Origin: Pseudomonas sp. B21-028
Lineage (GTDB): Bacteria > Pseudomonadota > Gammaproteobacteria > Pseudomonadales > Pseudomonadaceae
Length of the DNA: 64,000 nt
Reading direction: 5' to 3'
Assembly: GCF_024749045.1 (NCBI RefSeq)
Contig: NZ_CP087184.1
Span: forward strand, 5,456,001 to 5,520,000
The notes under the pieces are model-generated. The model worked only from the letters and a program-made list of their open reading frames with translations, searched no databases and had not been told where the DNA came from. Shown here piece after piece: positions 9,402 through 16,014 of the stretch (position 1 is its first letter; the number at the start of each line of letters is the position of its first letter). A program made the position numbers and the translations under genes.

Positions 9402-10562
9402 ATGTCTAAACTCGCAGTATTTCCCCTTGCCGCGCTGGCCTTGAGTGCCACCGTCCACGCTGCCGGCATTGATGTACAGCTTGGCAGTACCGAACGCGTT
9501 ACCCGCCTCTTCGCTTACCCCAACAACTGCAACGTCATCTGCTTCCGCAACTGGACGCTGGAACAGACCGTCGAGCATTACCTGACCCAGAGCGTTCAAC
9601 GTGACGGCTATGGCAGTGCCAAGGTCAGGGTCAAACGCGACAACGGTAAAATTCATGCCCACATCAGCGGCGTACCGAAAGCCTATGACCAACCACTGAG
9701 CAAACTGCTCGATGCCGGCGACCTGGCATACAAAGGCGCCACGAAGCTCAACGACGACAAGAAATGGGCCTACAACTGGTATTTGTTCCTGCCGTTGGGC
9801 ATGGCCCTGGAAAACCGCAAGAGTGTCGAGCTGCTGCACTTCCCGCCGGATTACTCCCTGACCCAGGCCCAAGACTACCTGGAGTCAGCCACCACTGATC
9901 GCTGGGCCACCCTGCTGACGGCCAACGGCATTGCCGCCGACCAGACGCCGGCCTACCAGACCATCATCGACATCGCCCCCATTGCCGCGCCGTCTACCGC
10001 CGGCGCGACGCTGGAGGGTGTCTACGATTACTTCAACGACTACCAGACCACCATGGTCAAGCAAGTCAGCCAGAGCGCCGGCGGGACCGCGCTGCCGATG
10101 GTGGCCTTTGGCGCGCCCGTGCGGAACTGGATCAAGACCCAATACGGCCAGACCGTGGCGGTGCTCGGCCTGGCGACCATCTCCCCCGCCACCGGCGTCA
10201 AGGTTCCGGTCCTGGGTTCCAACCACCCGAGTTACATCTGGTACGCCGCCGACCCGGAAAGCTACGGCGGCGACGAAGCCAAGGCAGACGCGGCAGGCCT
10301 GAAAGTCATGGGCCAGGACCTGAGCGCTGCCTGCTGGCAAGCCGGCATGGGCAGTAAGCCGAGCAGCGATCCAACCACTCAATTGAACCAGTGCACGCAG
10401 ACCTGGCAGGTCACGCAAAAGGAAAAAACCTGCGAGTTGTTCTATACCTCGATTCGCAAGCTGTCGCCGGAAGACGCGGCGAAAAAATGCGAGACGCCTG
10501 CAATCAAGTCGCAACTCCCGCAATTGAAGGCGCCCATGCCGTTGCCATCCGAGCCGGTATAA
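9402..10562 (+). CDS. Exported protein of unknown function, 386 residues
   Basis: Starts at MSKLAVFPLAALALSATVHA with AAGGAT 7 bases upstream. The first 20 residues are a Sec signal peptide with an Ala-x-Ala cleavage site. The mature protein opens with IDVQLGSTERVTRLFAYPNN and a cysteine pair in NNCNVICF, then a mixed alpha/beta sequence with LFLPLGMALENRKSVELLHFPPDY and a long C-terminal half containing several cysteines (AACWQAG, LNQCTQTW, KTCELFY, KKCETP), suggesting a disulfide-bonded periplasmic protein. I do not recognise the family. It sits alone between a terminator and the SET-domain gene, so context gives no hint of function. Confidence 0.8.
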   Translation: MSKLAVFPLAALALSATVHAAGIDVQLGSTERVTRLFAYPNNCNVICFRNWTLEQTVEHYLTQSVQRDGYGSAKVRVKRDNGKIHAHISGVPKAYDQPLSKLLDAGDLAYKGATKLNDDKKWAYNWYLFLPLGMALENRKSVELLHFPPDYSLTQAQDYLESATTDRWATLLTANGIAADQTPAYQTIIDIAPIAAPSTAGATLEGVYDYFNDYQTTMVKQVSQSAGGTALPMVAFGAPVRNWIKTQYGQTVAVLGLATISPATGVKVPVLGSNHPSYIWYAADPESYGGDEAKADAAGLKVMGQDLSAACWQAGMGSKPSSDPTTQLNQCTQTWQVTQKEKTCELFYTSIRKLSPEDAAKKCETPAIKSQLPQLKAPMPLPSEPV

Positions 10563-10772
10563 CCCCACAGGACTTGTGGCGAAGGGGCGTACTCCTCGCC
10601 ACGGGCCCCGCGCTCCTGTGTAAGTCCTCGCTCACACGGGAAAGGGCCTTTGGCGCCTGTCAGAGTTGACAGTAGATGCCGCGCCGGACTTGGAGGAATC
10701 TACCCGGGTCAATCCACGACCGTTGGCAGGACGCCAACGCCAGCAAGTCGGCCTGTACCGACAAGGACCGTC

Positions 10773-11300
10773 ATGACCATCTTCGTTGCAGATAAAGCCT
10801 TTTCGCAGGACCGGGACTGCATATACCCGGAAAAGGCACTCAGCCTCCGCCTGGGTTATCCGTCTGCCCGTGATTTCGAAGTGTTACGCGCTCCCAACGG
10901 GCGCGGCAATGCCGTTATCGCCCGGAAAAGGTTCGCGCCCATGGAGCGGATGTGCAGGGTATCGGGGCTGCTGGTGGGCCGGCGACGCCTGCACACCGTG
11001 CAGATCCTGCCGGACATCCATATGTATGACCCGCATTTCGCCGGATTGCTGCTGCATTCCTGCAACCCGAATGTCTTTCTCGACATGAGCGAACTGTGGT
11101 TATGGGCACTGACACCCATCCACGCAGGCGACTGCCTGACGATGGATCACGCCAGCACGGAGCAGAAGCTCTACCGACAGTTTGCCTGTCGGTGCGGTTC
11201 GTCCAATTGCCATGGCTGGATCACCGGCTATGACGAACCGCCCAACGAACAGGGCATGAAGTTCCTGAAGCATTGGCGCCGCCGCTGTCACCGCGACTGA
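10773..11300 (+). CDS. SET-domain protein (putative lysine methyltransferase)
   Basis: The product is 175 residues from the ATG at 10773, with AAGGA 7 bases in front. SET signatures: RGNAVIARKRFAPME (the G-x-G-type S-adenosylmethionine loop region, about 44-58), LLLHSCNPN (the NHSCxPN motif with H95-S96-C97-N98-P99-N100), and a post-SET zinc cluster C139-x-C141-x4-C146 in ACRCGSSNCHG. The usual catalytic Tyr after the post-HSC strand is not obvious: the matching place reads LTMDHAST. Bacterial SET proteins methylate lysines on proteins, but no target is known for this group. Convergent with carbonic anhydrase, 11 bases between stops. Confidence 0.82.
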   Translation: MTIFVADKAFSQDRDCIYPEKALSLRLGYPSARDFEVLRAPNGRGNAVIARKRFAPMERMCRVSGLLVGRRRLHTVQILPDIHMYDPHFAGLLLHSCNPNVFLDMSELWLWALTPIHAGDCLTMDHASTEQKLYRQFACRCGSSNCHGWITGYDEPPNEQGMKFLKHWRRRCHRD

Positions 11301-11311
11301 CGCCAGCCGGA

Positions 11312-11956
11312 TCAGGGAGCGCCCACCGGACGCAACCGATACTGCGGCGGCAATTGCTCGAAACCGCTGATCGTGGTGTCCAGGCTTTTCCAGCGCCCGT
11401 CCTTGATGCCATAGATGCAACCATGGATCGACAGCTTCTGTCCGCGATGCCAGGCGTTCTGCACGATGCTGGTGTGGCCGACGTTGGCGACCTGCTGGAT
11501 CACGTTGAGTTCGCACAGGCGGTCCACGCGTTCTTCTTCGGTCGGCAGTTGTGCCAACGCTTCGCGATGCTCGTAATACAGGTCGCGAATGGACCGCAGC
11601 CAGCCGTCGATCAGGCCCAGCTGGCGATCCTGCATCGAGGCCCGCACGCCGCCACAGCCGTAATGGCCGGTGACCAGGATGTATTTGACCTTGAGCACGT
11701 CCACCGCGTACTGGATCACCGACAGGCAGTTGAGATCGGTGTGCAGCACCACGTTGGCCACGTTGCGGTGCACGAACAGATCGCCCGGCAGCATGCCGAC
11801 GATTTCGTTGGCCGGCACCCGCGCATCGGAGCAGCCGATCCACAGGTATTCAGGGGTTTGCTGACGAGCCAGCTTGGCGAAGAAGTCAGGATCCTCCTGC
11901 TTGATCGCATCGGCCCAGCGCGCGTTGTTATCAATCAGATCTTGTAGTTCGTTCAT
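11312..11956 (-). CDS. can: Beta-class carbonic anhydrase
   Basis: The product is 214 residues. The zinc ligands and the catalytic dyad are all present: Cys42, Asp44 and Arg46 in GCSDARVPAN, His98 and Cys101 in VTGHYGCGGVR. The enzyme interconverts CO2 and bicarbonate in the cytoplasm, supplying bicarbonate for carboxylases. Length and motif spacing are standard for the E. coli Can type. The gene is monocistronic and convergent with the SET-domain gene. Confidence 0.97.
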   Translation of the reverse strand: MNELQDLIDNNARWADAIKQEDPDFFAKLARQQTPEYLWIGCSDARVPANEIVGMLPGDLFVHRNVANVVLHTDLNCLSVIQYAVDVLKVKYILVTGHYGCGGVRASMQDRQLGLIDGWLRSIRDLYYEHREALAQLPTEEERVDRLCELNVIQQVANVGHTSIVQNAWHRGQKLSIHGCIYGIKDGRWKSLDTTISGFEQLPPQYRLRPVGAP

Positions 11957-12087
11957 GCTGTCTTGCCCTCGAGAACAGTGCGCAACTTTGACAACGGAGC
12001 GGCTGTCGAGGTCACTTCGATAATGCCGTTGGAATTCTCGACACAGCTACCGGTCCATCCAGTAAGGCCCAAAGCAGGAGAATTGCC

Positions 12088-12492
12088 ATGAATGATTCAC
12101 GACGTCCTTTCGATGCGGCGCAACCGGAACCCATCGACGACAACGAAGACCGCATAGGTTCGATACATGAACTGGAATTCGATGAAGATGAGCCCAGCGC
12201 GAAGATCGGTGACGAGCTGCCGGAAAACGAACGCGAACAATTGATGCCTCGTGAACGCGTCCGCGAGGCCGGCATGACCGGCGCCGCGACGGACGATCAT
12301 CAACCGACCGAAGATGACATGAGCCCCGAGACGCTCATCCGCGAAGACGGTGCCCGGGATGCCCGCGAGGCCGGCGACGACGAGCAGGCCGATTGGGACC
12401 TGAGCGTGGTGGATGAAAATGACATTGGCGGGGGCGATGGACTGGACGAGGCCGAGATGGCGGATATCGACCCACTGGATGGCAAGCGCTGA
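12088..12492 (+). CDS. Small, highly acidic protein of unknown function
   Basis: The product is 134 residues, starting at MNDSRRPFDAA with AGGAG 8 bases upstream. About a third of the residues are Asp or Glu and there is almost no hydrophobic core; the sequence looks intrinsically disordered, with patches IDDNEDRIGSIHELEFDEDE and DADD-like runs near the C-terminus. No signal peptide or membrane segment. Proteins like it are common in pseudomonads and are sometimes labelled serine kinase/phosphatase, but I see no kinase or phosphatase motif to support that name. A REPIN follows 30 bases after the stop. Confidence 0.75.
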   Translation: MNDSRRPFDAAQPEPIDDNEDRIGSIHELEFDEDEPSAKIGDELPENEREQLMPRERVREAGMTGAATDDHQPTEDDMSPETLIREDGARDAREAGDDEQADWDLSVVDENDIGGGDGLDEAEMADIDPLDGKR

Positions 12493-12522
12493 GTGAAACG
12501 CAGCCTCCAGGCTGCCTATACA

Positions 12523-12617
12523 CCTGTGGGAGCATGGCTTGCCCGCGATGAGGCCAGGACGGTCGATAGCTCGACAACTGACACATCGCTATCGCGGGCA
12601 AGCCTTGCTCCCACAGG
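12523..12617. repeat. REPIN (variant REP pair) between the acidic-protein gene and rimI
   Basis: CCTGTGGGAGCATGGCTTGCC at the left end faces its near-complement GGCAAGCCTTGCTCCCACAGG at the right end, with CGCGATG and ATCGCGGG inside. This is a variant of the repeat seen elsewhere in the window (AGCATGGCTTGCC instead of AGCGAGCCTGCTC). It lies between convergent genes and may form a large hairpin in the transcripts. Confidence 0.9.
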
Positions 12618-12634
12618 GGACTTCTATGCTGGCT

Positions 12635-13087
12635 TCAGTCCACCAGCGTGCAAGCCATGACCACCGCATCTTCACGCCCACCCACCGCCGGGTAGTAGTC
12701 CCGCCGCCGGCCGATCTCGTTGAAGCCATAGCGCTCGTACAACCGGAACGCCGTGCGGTTACTGTCGCGCACCTCCAGGAAGCACTCCCGGGCCTCGGCC
12801 TTGTACGCAATCGACATGAGCTGCTCCAGCAGGCGCAACCCCAGCCCCCGGCCCTGGTTTTCCGGCTTGACGGTAATGTTGAGCAGGTGCGCCTCGTCAA
12901 GAATGATTTGCACCACGCCATGCCCGACTTGCTGTTGGCCTTCGAACATCAGCCAGATCTGGTACTTGCCCAACCCATCGAGAAATATCCCTCGGGTCCA
13001 GGGGTGGCTGTAGGCTGCGTACTCGATTTTCAGCACGGCATCGAGGTCCGCCTCGGTCATCGGGCGAAACGAAACAGCGTCACTCAT
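12635..13087 (-). CDS. rimI: Ribosomal-protein-alanine N-acetyltransferase RimI
   Basis: A 150-residue GNAT-fold protein. The acetyl-CoA binding motif A is NITVKPENQGRGLGLRLLEQ, and the downstream ECFLEVRDSNRTAFRLYERYGF block is the RimI signature. It acetylates the N-terminal alanine of ribosomal protein S18. The start codon lies 8 bases inside the upstream gene's end, so translation is probably coupled. The same order (psi subunit gene then rimI) is found in E. coli. Confidence 0.95.
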   Translation of the reverse strand: MSDAVSFRPMTEADLDAVLKIEYAAYSHPWTRGIFLDGLGKYQIWLMFEGQQQVGHGVVQIILDEAHLLNITVKPENQGRGLGLRLLEQLMSIAYKAEARECFLEVRDSNRTAFRLYERYGFNEIGRRRDYYPAVGGREDAVVMACTLVD

Positions 13088-13865
13088 TCGATTCTTTCCA
13101 GCGCGCCATCAGCCGGCGCATGGCTTGCCAGACTTCAGCCTTGTGCTGTGGCGTTTCCATTAACAGTTCCAGCCCCGGTAATGCCCAGGCCGATCCCAGC
13201 CCTTCGACCTGCAATTCGCGATTGAACGCTTGCGCGTCCGCCTCGCCGGCAAACTTCACCGCCGGCAGGCCGATCAGCCACAGACATGCACAGGGCGCCT
13301 CTTCGAGCCGCGCAGCTACAAAACCCTGGACGAAATCCCGCGCCGCTTCCGGTCCCTGGTCCATCGTCCCACGGGACAACAGCGGCCAGCGCACCGGTTC
13401 CCCGACGATCTGCGGACTGTCCGGCAGACCGGCGGCGCGCAACATGTCCTTGAGCAGCAGGTACGCCGGATCGCGGCTCTGGAACGGCTCGCCGGTGGGC
13501 AGCTCCACCAGCAACAGGCAGCGTCCGGCACGCAGCAATTGCAGGGCGAAACGCGGTGGCGGGACCGGCGCGACCCTGGCCGGGGCCGGCACCTCCGGCG
13601 CTTCCTCCACCGGTTTGGCGCCGTTGCGGGTCGAGGCCAGGCTAGGCCGTGGCACTTCGATTTTCGGCCGTTCGGCCACAGGTGCTACCGGCTCGGCCAC
13701 GGTCCTGGCCACAGGCGTCGCCACAACCGGCGCGAGTTCTGCCGGCTCGGGCGTTTCCAGCAGCTCGGGCCGCGACGGGGCGGCGAACGGCAATTCGGTG
13801 CGCGGCAGCCAATTGACCACCTGCATGGCGGTCAGATAGGCGCGGCGACGGGACTCGATAAGCAA
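13080..13865 (-). CDS. holD: Probable DNA polymerase III psi subunit (HolD), divergent
   Basis: The product is 261 residues if translation starts at TTG 13865; the next in-frame ATG is at 13826. Overall similarity to known proteins is low by eye, but the layout fits HolD. The N-terminus SRRRAYLTAMQVVNWLPRTE resembles the psi pattern of basic residues, a leucine-rich helix and a conserved Trp that contacts the chi subunit. A Pro/Ala/Val-rich linker (about 30-95) follows, then a C-terminal fold with LLRAGRCLLLVELPTGEP and DPAYLLLKDMLRAAGL, ending in EVWQAMRRLMARW. The gene overlaps rimI, as holD does in E. coli. The Pro-rich linker makes it almost twice the E. coli length. Alternative: a lineage-specific protein of unknown function. 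Confidence 0.6.
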   Translation of the reverse strand: MLIESRRRAYLTAMQVVNWLPRTELPFAAPSRPELLETPEPAELAPVVATPVARTVAEPVAPVAERPKIEVPRPSLASTRNGAKPVEEAPEVPAPARVAPVPPPRFALQLLRAGRCLLLVELPTGEPFQSRDPAYLLLKDMLRAAGLPDSPQIVGEPVRWPLLSRGTMDQGPEAARDFVQGFVAARLEEAPCACLWLIGLPAVKFAGEADAQAFNRELQVEGLGSAWALPGLELLMETPQHKAEVWQAMRRLMARWKESNE

Positions 13866-14045
13866 AGGTCGGCCACTTGTGGATAACTGAAAGTGGAGGG
13901 GATTCTACCGCCCTTCGGCGCGGATCGCTTCTTTGTTGAGTCAATACTTGGGCAATACCGACGACAGTCTGTCTCGGGGGTGAATCGCAACCGGCCCGAT
14001 GCAGTACAATCGCCCCTTTTAATTGCCAACCCGACGGCCATTGCG

Positions 14046-15323
14046 ATGATCGAACCCAAGCGCGTCTTGCGCGCCCTCGCTGAACACTGGGCATTGCTGG
14101 AACCTTTGTGCGAGCACTTCGACCAGGGCACCCTGAGCCTCAACGAATTGCGTTCACAACTGGCCGCCCAACAGCTGGACAGCACGCCCCAGGACATCAC
14201 CAACCTTTTGGACGTGTGGATCCGCCTGGACATCCTCGTGCCGGTGGCGAAAAGCCCGAATCGCTTCGAGCTGAACGCCCAGATCCATGACTTCCTCGCC
14301 TACCTGCGTCGCGAACACCGCCTGGGCCTGTGCCTGGAGATCGAAGCCTACCTGCGCCACCTCGAACGTCTGGCCGGCTACATCCAGGACGCCTTCGACG
14401 TGCGCGACGGCAACGACCTGGCCCGCCAGTTGCGCCTGCTGGACATGCGCGTGCGGGACGTCCTGAAGAAACTCGCCAACGACGAGCAGGCCCTGGTGGC
14501 CGTGGCCGAACGGGCCAAGACCAGCGACCGGCAGATCCCACTGCGCCAGCGCTACGCTGAAGTGCTGGCGACCTGGGACGAGTACGTCGAACCGATGATC
14601 CAGTTGGTGAACGCCGACGGTGCGTTCGAGCAAGGCGTGCGCAAGGTCGAGAATGTGCTGTTGCGCATGCTCACCGAACAGCAGCGCCTCGGCCATCTGG
14701 TGGACGACGACATGCTGCTGCGTACCCACGCACGCATTCTCGAGATGCAGACCAGTGCCCAGCTGACCCTGCGCCATGCCCGTGAACTGCTCCTGCCGTT
14801 GCGCGAAGAGGCCCGCCGTCACAACGCCGTGACCCGCGGCGCGGCCCTGGCCCTGGCCGCCATCCGTCGTAAAGGCATCGACGCCGTGCCGCAAGCGGCC
14901 ATGCCATTGTTCACCCGGCCGCAAAGCACCTTCCTCGGCAGCGCCAGCCAGGTTGAAGCCTATGTCTACGCCCTGGCTCGTTTCGAGCCGAAGCCGGCAC
15001 GCTTCCCCAAGTCCCACAAGACCCACCAGGGCGGCGATGCGCCACGGGCACCGCGTACCGTGCGCGAGATGGTCGAGCGTTGCGAAGACGCCCTGCCGTT
15101 GCCGGATCTGATGGTCTGGTTGCTGGAGCAGGAGCCGGACGGCGCCACCGACGAATTGCTGTACTGGTTCTCGCGCCTGTCGCGGGAAAAACGCTTCAAG
15201 CGCGAGCGCCTGGAGCGCCGCGAATACCACACTCACGAGCATCAGGTCAGCCTGCGCTCCTTCGCCCTGCTCTCGGCCCGCGACGCTGCCGAGGATTCTG
15301 CGAGCATCCCCCATGCATCTTGA
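14046..15323 (+). CDS. mksF: Condensin kleisin subunit MksF
   Basis: The product is 425 residues from ATG 14046 (MIEPKRVLRALAEHW); 51 further in-frame codons upstream look non-coding. It is an all-helical protein: an N-terminal winged-helix region (about 1-110, with LRSQLAAQQLDSTPQDITN), a central helical bundle, and a C-terminal winged helix. It is the first gene of a three-gene operon with the order kleisin, accessory, SMC, as in mukF-mukE-mukB, and it overlaps mksE by 11 bases. In pseudomonads MksBEF acts beside SMC-ScpAB in chromosome compaction and segregation. Assignment rests on gene order, sizes and the SMC partner more than on motifs in this protein. Confidence 0.88.
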   Translation: MIEPKRVLRALAEHWALLEPLCEHFDQGTLSLNELRSQLAAQQLDSTPQDITNLLDVWIRLDILVPVAKSPNRFELNAQIHDFLAYLRREHRLGLCLEIEAYLRHLERLAGYIQDAFDVRDGNDLARQLRLLDMRVRDVLKKLANDEQALVAVAERAKTSDRQIPLRQRYAEVLATWDEYVEPMIQLVNADGAFEQGVRKVENVLLRMLTEQQRLGHLVDDDMLLRTHARILEMQTSAQLTLRHARELLLPLREEARRHNAVTRGAALALAAIRRKGIDAVPQAAMPLFTRPQSTFLGSASQVEAYVYALARFEPKPARFPKSHKTHQGGDAPRAPRTVREMVERCEDALPLPDLMVWLLEQEPDGATDELLYWFSRLSREKRFKRERLERREYHTHEHQVSLRSFALLSARDAAEDSASIPHAS

Positions 15324-16014
15324 TCTATCCGAACTGTCCCAGCTGGCGCCGATCTTTCGCGAGCTGTTCAAGGGTTACCACGTCAGCCGCCGCGACCCGG
15401 AGCTGTACGCGCAACTGTCGAATTTCCAGGACCAGTACCGCACGCTGTTCAAGGCCCTGGGCTTCGAACTGGTGTGCGATACCCGTGGTTTCTACTACTT
15501 CGTGCCGGACCTGGCTGCGGCGGCGGTGAACAAGACCGCCCAGCGCCTGGCGCTGTTCACCTTCATCCTCGTCGAGCACCTGGCCGACCAGGGACGTGAC
15601 CCGATTGCCGTGCTCGACGGTGGCAGCCTGGGCCGCGATGAGCTGCCTTCACTGCTGGAAAAGTACCGCGACCTGTTCATCCAGGCCGAAGTGCAGACCC
15701 AGGAAGAGCTGGAAGAAAAAATCATGCGCCGCATGACCCAACTGGGCTTCGCCAGCGAAGACAACGGCGTGTACCGCTTCCTGCCGCCGATGCACCGGTT
15801 CCTCGACGTCTGCCTGTCGGTCCAGCAGGACCGCGACCTGGCGGCCAGCGTGCACAGCGTGCTGCCGTTGCCGGCACCGGTACTGATCGACGAAGACAGC
15901 GACGAGAAGCTGCTGCAAACCGACGATCCGCTTGACCTGGCGCCGTTTGAAGACGAAAGCGAAGAAGACGCACTGGCCCGCGCCATTGCCGAAGAACAGG
16001 AGACCGACGCATGA
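15313..16014 (+). CDS. mksE: Condensin accessory subunit MksE
   Basis: The product is 233 residues. A tandem winged-helix protein of the MukE/MksE type: LAPIFRELFKGYHVSRRDPELYA opens the first domain, and YRDLFIQAEVQTQEELEEKI with MTQLGFASEDNGVYRFLPPM forms the second. The C-terminus is strongly acidic (DDPLDLAPFEDESEEDALAR). It bridges the MksF kleisin to the MksB heads. The start overlaps mksF by 11 bases and the stop overlaps mksB by 4 (ATGA), indicating tight coupling and fixed stoichiometry. Confidence 0.9.
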   Translation: MHLDLSELSQLAPIFRELFKGYHVSRRDPELYAQLSNFQDQYRTLFKALGFELVCDTRGFYYFVPDLAAAAVNKTAQRLALFTFILVEHLADQGRDPIAVLDGGSLGRDELPSLLEKYRDLFIQAEVQTQEELEEKIMRRMTQLGFASEDNGVYRFLPPMHRFLDVCLSVQQDRDLAASVHSVLPLPAPVLIDEDSDEKLLQTDDPLDLAPFEDESEEDALARAIAEEQETDA

